Below, piece by piece: positions 1-5,650 of a stretch of 7,435 nt of DNA. This DNA is from DATARH01 sp036278835 (GTDB taxonomy: Bacteria > Pseudomonadota > Alphaproteobacteria > ATCC43930 > CGMCC-115725). The notes beneath the pieces were generated by a model, which did not search any database, was not told the origin of the DNA, and worked only from the letters and a program-made list of their open reading frames with translations. Within the stretch, counting starts at the first letter, position 1, and every line of letters begins with the position of its first letter. The stretch lies in assembly GCA_036278835.1 (NCBI GenBank), contig DASUKH010000129.1, forward strand, positions 1-7,435, written 5' to 3'. A program made the position numbers and the translations under genes.

Positions 1-608
1 GTCGCGATCACGCCGGCGACGTCGCCGTCGGGGATCAGCCGCACTCCGCAACCGAGCGCGCGCAACTCGGCGATGAGCGCCTCGTGCCGCGGCCGGTCGA
101 GCACGCAGGCGGTAATCTCCCCGGGTTCGACGCCCTTCGCCTCGGCGATGGCGCGGATGTTGTCGGCAACCGAGCGGTTGAGGTCGATCGTCCCCTCGGG
201 ATAGCCGGGTCCGATCGCGAGCTTCTCCATATAAGTGTCGGGCGCATTCAGCAGGCACCCGCTCTCGGCGATCGCCAGCACCGCCAGCGCGTTCGGCCCC
301 GCCTTCGCGGTGATCGTCGTGCCTTCGAGCGGGTCGAGCGCGATGTCGATCAGGGGCCCATGGCCGCCGCCGACCTTCTCGCCGATAAAGAGCATTGGCG
401 CCTCGTCGCGCTCTCCCTCGCCGATGACGACGGTGCCGTCGATGGCGAGGCTGTTGAGCGCTTGCCGCATCGCATCGACCGCGGCCTGATCGGCCGCCTT
501 CTCGTCGCCCCGCCCCATCAGCCGCGAGGCGGACAAGGCCGCCGCCTCGGTCACCCGAACCGCTTCGAGCGCGAGATTGCGGTCCATCTTCGCGTTGGTA
601 TCGGCCAC
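1..608 (-). CDS. glpX: Class II fructose-1,6-bisphosphatase GlpX (N-terminal part, cut by window start)
   Basis: Hydrolyses fructose-1,6-bisphosphate to fructose-6-phosphate in the cytoplasm (gluconeogenesis, or the Calvin cycle in autotrophs). The window holds 202 uninterrupted codons; the family is usually about 320-340 aa, so roughly the last third is missing. Family landmarks seen: GRGDEKAADQAA (residues 32-43), IGEGERDEAPM (62-72), the metal-site motif DPLEGT (92-97) and NAPDTYMEKL (around 117-126). By alignment from memory with E. coli GlpX, the metal and catalytic acids Asp33, Glu57, Asp85 and Glu88 correspond to D40, E64, D92 and E95 here, all present. The start is GTG at 608, because a GGAGG lies 5 nt before it; the in-frame ATG seven codons later has no ribosome binding site. 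It diverges from the acyl-CoA synthetase. In many alphaproteobacteria glpX follows hom; here hom is not next to it. Identification is very secure. Confidence 0.96.
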   Translation of the reverse strand, partial: MADTNAKMDRNLALEAVRVTEAAALSASRLMGRGDEKAADQAAVDAMRQALNSLAIDGTVVIGEGERDEAPMLFIGEKVGGGHGPLIDIALDPLEGTTITAKAGPNALAVLAIAESGCLLNAPDTYMEKLAIGPGYPEGTIDLNRSVADNIRAIAEAKGVEPGEITACVLDRPRHEALIAELRALGCGVRLIPDGDVAGVIA

Positions 609-613
609 GCTTT

Positions 614-618
614 CCTCC
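614..618 (-). promoter_or_regulatory. Ribosome binding site of glpX
   Basis: Reads GGAGG on the minus strand, 5 nt before the GTG at 608. It decides the GTG start over the ATG at 587. Confidence 0.8.
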
Positions 619-682
619 CTCGCTTCGCCGGAATGGTCAGTTTAGCTATCGTGCGGTCTAGCAATTTCCGCTGTTCTCCATC

Positions 683-766
683 CCGCATTCCCGGCGCAAG
701 CCGGGACCCACGCCGGCAACATTCCGGCTGTGGAAAAGTGGGTCCCGGCTTGCGCCGGGAATGCGG
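683..766. repeat. 84-bp REP-like palindromic element, copy 1
   Basis: Two perfectly complementary 29-bp arms (683-711 and 738-766) flank a 26-nt centre. The centre holds its own small hairpin, GCCGG (712-716) with CCGGC (724-728). Each arm also contains CCGG-rich self-complementary core sequence. Translated in one frame it gives the 'PAQAGTH...PACAGNAG' peptide signature that marks a widespread family of dispersed palindromes in alphaproteobacterial genomes; this peptide is an artefact, not a gene. A second copy with the same geometry lies at 3585-3668. It sits in the divergent promoter region, so it may affect expression on either side or act as a DNA or RNA structure. There is no T-run, so it is not a standard intrinsic terminator. 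Confidence 0.9.
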
Positions 767-936
767 TTGAAGTGCTGATTGCGGGTATCCGAATAAGGCA
801 CGGTCTTACGGACTGTATGCCGCAACAGCGTCGGAAGCCAAGCCGCGCCGCCTCTCCCCATTGCCTGCCGCCGGCCGGGCGGCCATCATAGCGGCGTTCT
901 GCGGCGGCGGCAGCCACTAGCGAGCGGGCCGGAGAT

Positions 937-2562
937 ATGGCAGGCGAGAACAATCCCTTTGAGACCGGGCTCGACAAGAACCCGGCGAACTTTGTGCCGT
1001 TATCGCCGATCGGGTTTCTGCGGCGCAGCGCTTCGGTATACCCGGAGCGCGCGTCCGTAGTCCATGGCGGGCGGCGCTATACGTGGCGCGACAGCCTGGA
1101 GCGCTGCCGCCGGCTCGCCTCGGCGCTCAGCGCGCGCGGGATCGGGCGCGGTGACACGGTGGCGTTGATGGCGCCCAACATTCCGGAGGCGTTCGAGGCG
1201 CATTTCGGGGTGCCGATGGCCGGGGCGGTGCTCAACGCGCTCAATTTCCGGCTCGACCCGGAGACGATCGCCTTCATCCTGCGGCACGGCGAGGCCAAGG
1301 TGCTGCTGACCGACACCGAGTTCGCGCCGGCGATCGGCCGGGCCCTCCAGCTCCTCGACCGCAAGCCGCTGGTGATCGACATCGCCGACCCGGCCGGCCC
1401 CGGCGGCGAGCTTCTCGGCGAATGCGATTACGAGGCGTTCCTGGCTTCCGGCGATCCGGCCTTCGCTGGTCTCTCCCCTCAAGACGAGTGGGAGGCGATC
1501 TCGCTCAATTACACCTCGGGCACCACCGGCAATCCGAAGGCCGTCGTCTATCACCACCGCGGCACCTATCTGAACGCGCTCGGCAACATCCTCGTGTGGG
1601 GTATGCGGGCGCATCCGGTCTATCTCTGGACCCTGCCGATGTTTCACTGTAACGGCTGGTGCTTTCCCTGGACCGTGACGGCGCTCGCCGGGACCCATGT
1701 CTGTTTGCGCCGGGTCGAGGCGCCGGCGATCTACGATGCGATCGATCGGCTCGGGGTGACGCATCTGTGCGGCGCGCCGGTGGTGATGAACATGCTGCTG
1801 CACGCGCGGCGTGAAAGGCTGCCGCGCGTCGTCGAGATGATGACCGCCGCCTCGGCGCCGCCGGCGACGGTGATCGGCGGCATGGAGGCGCTCGGCTTCC
1901 GCATCACTCATGTCTATGGCCTGACCGAGAGCTACGGCCCGGCGACGGTCTGCGCCTGGCACGACGAATGGGACGCACTGTCGCAGGACGAGCGGGCCCG
2001 TCTTAACGCGCGCCAGGGGGTTGCCTATCCGGTACTCGACGGGCTGATGGTCGCCGACCCCGCGACAATGGCGCCGGTGCCGGCCGACGGCGCGACGATG
2101 GGCGAAATCTTTATGCGCGGCAACATCGTCATGAAGGGCTATCTGAAAAACCCGGCCGCCACCGAGGAGGCGTTCGCCGGCGGCTGGTTCCACACCGGCG
2201 ACCTCGCGGTGGCGCATCCCGACGGCTATGTCGAGATCAGGGACCGCTCGAAGGACATCATCATCTCCGGCGGCGAGAACATCTCGACGATCGAGGTCGA
2301 GGGCGTTTTGTACCGCCACCCGGCGGTGCTCGAAGCGGCGGTGGTAGCGCGCCCCGATCCCGAATGGGGCGAGACCCCGTGCGCGTTTGTCACGTTGAAG
2401 GACGGGGCGCAGGCCGACGCCGCCGGGATCATCGCGTTCTGCCGCGCCAGCCTCGCGCATTACAAGGCGCCCCGCCACGTCATCTTTGGCCCGCTGCCAA
2501 AGACCTCGACCGGCAAGGTGCAGAAATTCGCCCTGCGCGAGCGCGCCCGGAAAGAGGGGTGA
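937..2562 (+). CDS. Acyl-CoA synthetase (AMP-forming, MFHCNGW-type acyl/aryl acid-CoA ligase)
   Basis: Activates a carboxylic acid to its acyl-CoA through an acyl-adenylate, using ATP and CoA; soluble, with no signal or membrane segment. At 541 aa it is full length for the adenylate-forming family. Motifs in order: P-loop YTSGTTGNPK (192-201), MFHCNGW (235-241), YGLTE (327-331), WFHTGD (417-422, D422 the ribose-binding Asp), the hinge region DRSKDIIISGGENIS (436-450), and C-terminal STGKVQK with catalytic Lys K527. The N-terminus (NPANFVPLSPIGFLRR) and the MFHCNGWCFPW block place it in the group that includes medium-chain fatty acyl-CoA ligases, methylmercaptopropionate-CoA ligase (DmdB) and plant BZO/AAE enzymes. 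Substrate cannot be read from sequence. The ATG has a GGAG only 2 nt upstream, which is short, but the family N-terminus supports this start. It abuts the convergent CDF gene with no gap. Confidence 0.93.
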   Translation: MAGENNPFETGLDKNPANFVPLSPIGFLRRSASVYPERASVVHGGRRYTWRDSLERCRRLASALSARGIGRGDTVALMAPNIPEAFEAHFGVPMAGAVLNALNFRLDPETIAFILRHGEAKVLLTDTEFAPAIGRALQLLDRKPLVIDIADPAGPGGELLGECDYEAFLASGDPAFAGLSPQDEWEAISLNYTSGTTGNPKAVVYHHRGTYLNALGNILVWGMRAHPVYLWTLPMFHCNGWCFPWTVTALAGTHVCLRRVEAPAIYDAIDRLGVTHLCGAPVVMNMLLHARRERLPRVVEMMTAASAPPATVIGGMEALGFRITHVYGLTESYGPATVCAWHDEWDALSQDERARLNARQGVAYPVLDGLMVADPATMAPVPADGATMGEIFMRGNIVMKGYLKNPAATEEAFAGGWFHTGDLAVAHPDGYVEIRDRSKDIIISGGENISTIEVEGVLYRHPAVLEAAVVARPDPEWGETPCAFVTLKDGAQADAAGIIAFCRASLAHYKAPRHVIFGPLPKTSTGKVQKFALRERARKEG

Positions 2563-3492
2563 TCAGCCCGGCGGCGTGCGGCCGCTGAGGTCGCGGGCCT
2601 CGATGAAGACGCGCGCGACCTCGGGGAACTCGTCCTTGATGCCGCGTTCGATCTCGGCAACCGCCGCTTCAACCCGGCCGGCCGGGAGCGCGTCGTCGAA
2701 ATCGACGCTCAGCGCCGCAAGCACCTCGTCGGGCCCGAAATGCATCGTCAGCACGTCCTTGACCGCGACGACGCCGCTCGCCGCCGAGGCGATCCGCTCG
2801 ATGCCGGTGCGCACCTCGACAAATGCCGCCTCGCCGGTCAAGAGGCTCTGGCTTTCGCGGCCGAGAAAAATCGCGGTCGCGGCCAGCACCAGCGCGATGC
2901 ACAGCGAGGCGACGCCGTCCGCCAGCACCATCCCGAACCAATAGGACAGCGAAATGCCGACAAACGCGATGACGAGGCCGATTAGTGCCGCGCTGTCCTC
3001 GAAGAGGACGGCGAAGATCGTCGGGTCCTTGCTCCGCCTTGCGGCGGCGATCCAGCCGGCGCCTTTCTTCTGCTCGCGGAAATTGCGCGCCGCGATCGAC
3101 CACGAGATGCCCTCGAACACGATCGCCGCGCCGAGCACCGCGTAATTGATGTAGATGTCCTCGATCGGCTCGGGGCTGAGGATGTGGAAGACGCCTTCGA
3201 TCGCGGCGAATACCGCCCCGAACCCGAAGATCAGCACCGCCACCACGAACACGAAGAAGTAGAGCTGCAGGCCGTAGCCGAACGGGTGCAGCCGGTCGGG
3301 CGGGCGGCGGGCGCGGTTTGTGCCGGCCAGCAGCAGAACCTCGTTGCCGCTGTCCACCGTCGAGTGGATCGCTTCGCTCAGCATCGCGCTGCTGCCGGTC
3401 AGGAGCGCCGCGCCGAACTTGCAGATCGCGATCGCGACATTGGCCGCGAGCGCGGCGTAGATGACCACCGAGGACGATTCCTGCGCCGCCAT
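2563..3492 (-). CDS. Cation diffusion facilitator family transporter (SLC30A9-like)
   Basis: Inner-membrane efflux protein that would exchange Zn2+ or another divalent metal for protons. At 309 aa from the chosen start it matches the CDF length: about six hydrophobic segments (residues 9-31, 36-57, 77-105, 115-135, 159-178, 182-204), then a cytoplasmic C-terminal domain. Seen directly: TM2 metal motif H43-xxx-D47 in SEAIHSTVD, and the HPFGYG signature at 69-74. In TM5 the usual HxxxD of YiiP-like members is replaced by an FEDSAALIG block (E165, D166), as I recall for the ZnT9/SLC30A9-type branch. The start at 3492 is chosen because a GGAGG sits 4 nt upstream and MAAQESS leads straight into TM1. 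The longer start at 3591 lies inside the palindromic repeat and adds an unlikely Arg/Pro-rich tail. It may be co-transcribed with the lipoprotein and CDGSH genes. Metal specificity is unknown. Confidence 0.92.
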   Translation of the reverse strand: MAAQESSSVVIYAALAANVAIAICKFGAALLTGSSAMLSEAIHSTVDSGNEVLLLAGTNRARRPPDRLHPFGYGLQLYFFVFVVAVLIFGFGAVFAAIEGVFHILSPEPIEDIYINYAVLGAAIVFEGISWSIAARNFREQKKGAGWIAAARRSKDPTIFAVLFEDSAALIGLVIAFVGISLSYWFGMVLADGVASLCIALVLAATAIFLGRESQSLLTGEAAFVEVRTGIERIASAASGVVAVKDVLTMHFGPDEVLAALSVDFDDALPAGRVEAAVAEIERGIKDEFPEVARVFIEARDLSGRTPPG

Positions 3493-3496
3493 TCCG

Positions 3497-3501
3497 CCTC
3501 C
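3497..3501 (-). promoter_or_regulatory. Ribosome binding site of the CDF transporter gene
   Basis: GGAGG on the minus strand, 4 nt before the ATG at 3492. It supports the internal start over the upstream ATG at 3591 that falls in the repeat. Confidence 0.75.
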
Positions 3502-3584
3502 GCACGGGTGAGCCGCCGCAAGGATCAACGCCGCAGCCGGCCGATCGCCCCGTCGGGCGTGCGGCGCCCGCCGCCCCGTTTTCA

Positions 3585-3668
3585 CCGTCATACCGGCGCG
3601 GGCCGGTATCCAATTATTCAGCGCACGGACGGCTGACAGTTGGGTCCCGGCCTTCGCCGGGACGACGG
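3585..3668. repeat. 84-bp REP-like palindromic element, copy 2
   Basis: Imperfect arms 3585-3613 and 3640-3668 flank a 26-nt centre, the same 29-26-29 layout as copy 1. By hand alignment the left arms agree at 20 of 29 positions and the right arms at 23 of 29; the core TGGGTCCCGGC...CGCCGGGA is nearly identical. The arms pair with each other except at a few mismatches and G-T pairs, and the 26-nt centre is unrelated to copy 1. It lies between the lipoprotein stop (3684) and the CDF start (3492), 15 bp past the stop codon. It could stabilise or attenuate a transcript running from the lipoprotein into the CDF gene. Confidence 0.85.
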
Positions 3669-3683
3669 GGGTAAATTCAACCG

Positions 3684-4283
3684 CTACCGGCCGCGGTAGT
3701 GGCGGTAGAATTCGACGACTTCAGGGCTTTGCTGGAAGCCGAGCGCGATGCCGAGCTGGCTGACCGGGGTGCCGGCGAGCGGGATCACTTCCTCGATATG
3801 ATCGGTGATCCCGGCCCGCTTGCTGCCGGCCGGGATCACGATGCGATCGGCGAACGAGCGCTTGCGCAGGATCCTCTGGCCGGGGCCGGTTATCGCGATA
3901 AAGTATTGCAGATCGGCCGTGTTGGCGCCGCGCGCGGCGGGGCCGCGCTCGCCGATCACCACGATTTCGAGCGACAGGCGCAGCGAGCCGCCGCTCACAT
4001 CGCACTCGGCGGTGGCGTCGTCGAGGATGCCATAGAACGCCACCCCGGGCGGCTCGCGCTCGGCGCCCGGTGCGAACAGTGCGGTCTGCTTGAGCGGAGC
4101 CAGGATTACCGGCGCCGGGCAGGCCGCGGCCGCTGCGCCCGAGCTGCCCGACCACGGCAGCCAGCTGCAGCCTGCCAACCCGCCCAGGAGCGCCGCAATC
4201 GCTGCCAGGGCCGGCAGCCTTCGCCGGCCGGCGGCGATGCGCCGGCGGCACCATGATGATGGAAGCACGGTTGATACCGGCAA
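3684..4283 (-). CDS. Predicted lipoprotein of unknown function
   Basis: A 199-aa protein with an Arg-rich N-terminus, a hydrophobic stretch (residues 23-38) and a lipobox LAGC with the lipidated Cys at 39. Ser follows the Cys, which suggests outer-membrane sorting. An Ala/Ser/Gly-rich linker leads to a conserved-looking start of the mature domain (CPAPVILAP, from Cys55). The rest looks like one beta-rich domain ending in IALGFQQSPEVVEFY. I recall similar lipoproteins of unknown function in alphaproteobacteria but cannot name the family. The start is uncertain: TTG at 4283 lies 1 nt after the CDGSH stop, which suits translational coupling. GTG at 4268 is the alternative; neither has a Shine-Dalgarno. 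An ATG at 4254 is in another frame and does not give the lipobox. It would be expressed together with the CDGSH gene. Confidence 0.8.
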   Translation of the reverse strand: MPVSTVLPSSWCRRRIAAGRRRLPALAAIAALLGGLAGCSWLPWSGSSGAAAAACPAPVILAPLKQTALFAPGAEREPPGVAFYGILDDATAECDVSGGSLRLSLEIVVIGERGPAARGANTADLQYFIAITGPGQRILRKRSFADRIVIPAGSKRAGITDHIEEVIPLAGTPVSQLGIALGFQQSPEVVEFYRHYRGR

Positions 4284-4284
4284 A

Positions 4285-4524
4285 TCAGAGGCTGTTATGC
4301 GTGCCGTCGCAGAACGGCCGGCCGCCCGTCGATTTGCAGCCGCACAGCCAGACTTCCTCGCTCTTCTCGGCGGTGAAGGCGAGCGGGGTGAGGCCGGTGC
4401 CCTTGTGCGAGCCGTCGCAGAACGGCTGGTTGCCGCTGCGCCCGCAGGCGCACCAGAAGTATCGCTTGCCTTCCTCGACGGTAGCGTTATAGGGCGCCTT
4501 TTGCGCTGGAATCGGCTGCTCCAT
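4285..4524 (-). CDS. Tandem CDGSH-type [2Fe-2S] protein
   Basis: A small 79-aa iron-sulfur protein with two CDGSH motifs, each able to hold one [2Fe-2S] cluster through three Cys and one His. First motif: C25, C27, C36, H40 (CACGRSGNQPFCDGSH). Second: C61, C63, C72, H76 (CGCKSTGGRPFCDGTH). All eight ligands are present. This two-motif, one-chain layout is that of the CISD3-like class; roles in redox sensing or cluster transfer are proposed for the family, but the function here is unknown. The start is ATG at 4524, preceded by AGGGAAG with a 4-nt spacer. The frame can be extended to 4620 but that extra part is Arg/Gly-rich and runs through a hairpin. It diverges from thrB and heads a likely minus-strand cluster with the lipoprotein and CDF genes. 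Confidence 0.93.
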   Translation of the reverse strand: MEQPIPAQKAPYNATVEEGKRYFWCACGRSGNQPFCDGSHKGTGLTPLAFTAEKSEEVWLCGCKSTGGRPFCDGTHNSL

Positions 4525-4577
4525 GTTTCTTCCCTGTCGCCGCGCCTGGTTTCCGCCGCCCCCGACTCTGGCCGGGC

Positions 4578-4615
4578 CGGCGCGCGGCGCGACTGTAGGG
4601 GAGGTCCGCGCGCCG
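4578..4615. repeat. GC-only inverted repeat between the CDGSH gene and thrB
   Basis: Ten-bp arms 4578-4587 and 4606-4615 pair perfectly around an 18-nt loop that contains GGGGAGG. It lies in the divergent control region. In DNA this GC-rich a 10-bp arm can occur by chance, so an operator role is only a possibility. Confidence 0.35.
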
Positions 4616-4619
4616 CACA

Positions 4620-4650
4620 ACCCGGCTCGCGCAGAACGCGAATGCCGGGT
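4620..4650 (+). repeat. Hairpin in the thrB leader
   Basis: A 12-bp stem with a 2-nt bulge (4620-4631 with 4637-4650, bulge at 4642-4643) closes on a 5-nt loop, CAGAA. It ends 34 nt before the thrB ATG. There is no T-run, so it is not a typical terminator. It may be a 5'-UTR structure if transcription starts upstream of it. No leader peptide rich in Thr or Ile codons was found. Confidence 0.45.
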
Positions 4651-4670
4651 CCCGGCCGGCGCCCGTAACG
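4647..4670 (+). repeat. Degenerate single arm of the 84-bp palindromic element
   Basis: Compared with the right arm of copy 1 (from position 740), 18 of 22 positions agree, including the block GGGTCCCGGC. Read on the minus strand it gives 'TGAGRDP', like the 'TGAGRYP' of copy 2. The matching left arm is not present upstream, so this is a half element or an old remnant. It ends 14 bp before the thrB start codon. Confidence 0.5.
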
Positions 4671-4684
4671 GATAGAGCGGGGAG

Positions 4685-5650
4685 ATGGCGGTCTATACGG
4701 AAATCGGCGACGACGAACTGCGCGAGTTCGCCGCCCTCTACGACATCGGCGAAATCTTGTCGTGCAAGGGGATCGCCGAGGGGGTCGAGAATTCGAATTT
4801 TCTGCTGACCGCCGAGCGCGGCAATTTCATTTTGACCCTGTACGAAAAACGGGTGGCGCGGGCCGACCTGCCGTTCTTCATCGCGTTGATGGACCATCTG
4901 GCGCATCACGGGGTGGCCTGTCCGACCCCGGTGCGGGCGCGCGACGGCGAAGCCTTGCGCCAGTTGTGCGGGCGCCCGGCGGCGCTTGTCACCTTTCTGA
5001 ACGGCATGTGGCCGCGCCGCATCGACCCGGCGCATTGCGCAGGGCTTGGCGAGGCGTTGGCGAATCTACACCTCGCCGGCGCATCGTTTCCGATGAAGCG
5101 GCCGAACGATCTCGGCCCTTCCGGCTGGCGGCGGCTTCACGAGGCGTGCCGCGGCGGCGCCGACTCGGTGCATCCTGGGCTCGCCGCCGAGATCGGCGCC
5201 GAACTCGACTTTTTCGCGCGGGCCTGGCCGCGAGGCCTGCCGGAAGGGGTGATCCACGCCGATCTCTTTCCCGACAACGTGTTCTTCCGCGACCACGAAC
5301 TCTCGGGGCTGATCGATTTTTACTTCGCCTGCACCGATTTTCTCGCCTACGACATCGCGGTGTGCCTCAACGCGTGGTGCTTCGAGCCGGACCGCAGCTT
5401 CAACGTGACCAAAGCGAAGCTGCTCGTTGCCCGCTACCGCGCGGTGCGGCCGCTCGACGGGGCCGAACTGGCGGCGTTGCCGCTCTTGGCGCGCGGCAGC
5501 GCGCTGCGGTTTCTGCTGACCCGGCTCTACGACTGGCTGAACCAGCCGCAGGGCGCGCTGGTGCGTCCGAAGGACCCGCTCGAATACCTGAAAAAGCTGC
5601 GCTTCCACCGTGGCATCGCCGGCCCCGCCGCCTACGGCATCGATGGCTGA
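4685..5650 (+). CDS. thrB: Homoserine kinase (APH/choline-kinase fold)
   Basis: Phosphorylates L-homoserine with ATP to O-phospho-L-homoserine, the step before threonine synthase; cytoplasmic. At 321 aa it has the usual length of the ThrB type found in alphaproteobacteria and pseudomonads, which belongs to the aminoglycoside-phosphotransferase fold and not the GHMP kinases. Seen: N-terminus MAVYTEI and a nucleotide-binding loop GIAEGVENSNFLL (29-41). The catalytic loop is HADLFPDN (191-198, D193 catalytic base, N198 metal ligand), followed by the metal-binding Asp in LIDFYFACTD (D211). The family N-terminus supports the ATG at 4685, although GGGGAG ends right at the ATG with no spacer. In many alphaproteobacteria thrB lies between ispH and rnhA; here the neighbours are CDGSH and an unrelated-pathway kinase. 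Its 3' end overlaps the convergent kinase by 19 bp. Confidence 0.95.
   Translation: MAVYTEIGDDELREFAALYDIGEILSCKGIAEGVENSNFLLTAERGNFILTLYEKRVARADLPFFIALMDHLAHHGVACPTPVRARDGEALRQLCGRPAALVTFLNGMWPRRIDPAHCAGLGEALANLHLAGASFPMKRPNDLGPSGWRRLHEACRGGADSVHPGLAAEIGAELDFFARAWPRGLPEGVIHADLFPDNVFFRDHELSGLIDFYFACTDFLAYDIAVCLNAWCFEPDRSFNVTKAKLLVARYRAVRPLDGAELAALPLLARGSALRFLLTRLYDWLNQPQGALVRPKDPLEYLKKLRFHRGIAGPAAYGIDG

Larger units (their letters stand above)
609..936. other. Divergent intergenic region between glpX and acyl-CoA synthetase
   Basis: This 328-bp stretch separates two outward-facing genes and must hold both promoters. The only strong structure is the 84-bp palindrome at 683-766. The 170 bp between the palindrome and the synthetase start contain no convincing gene. 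I found no promoter pair close enough to TTGACA/TATAAT to call. The best remnant for the synthetase is TTGAAG at 767-772, directly beside the repeat, but it has no good -10 partner. Confidence 0.6.

Noticed and set aside
683..766. Copy 1 palindrome as an intrinsic terminator
   Set aside because: No T-run follows on either strand and it lies between divergent starts, not after a gene end.
767..796. Promoter for the acyl-CoA synthetase (TTGAAG and a following AT-richer stretch)
   Set aside because: The -35 matches only 4 of 6 positions and the best -10 at suitable spacing is poor, so I do not call it.
642..977. Short frames over the palindrome giving PAQAGTH / PACAG peptides
   Set aside because: These peptides come from translating a dispersed non-coding palindrome and are a known source of false gene calls.
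1000..2478. 492-codon open frame on the minus strand opposite the acyl-CoA synthetase
   Set aside because: It is a GC-rich shadow of a gene with complete family motifs; its translation is dominated by Arg, His and Asp with no recognisable domain.
3493..3591. 33-residue N-terminal extension of the CDF protein
   Set aside because: It starts inside repeat copy 2, is Arg/Pro-rich, and a strong GGAGG precedes the internal ATG at 3492.
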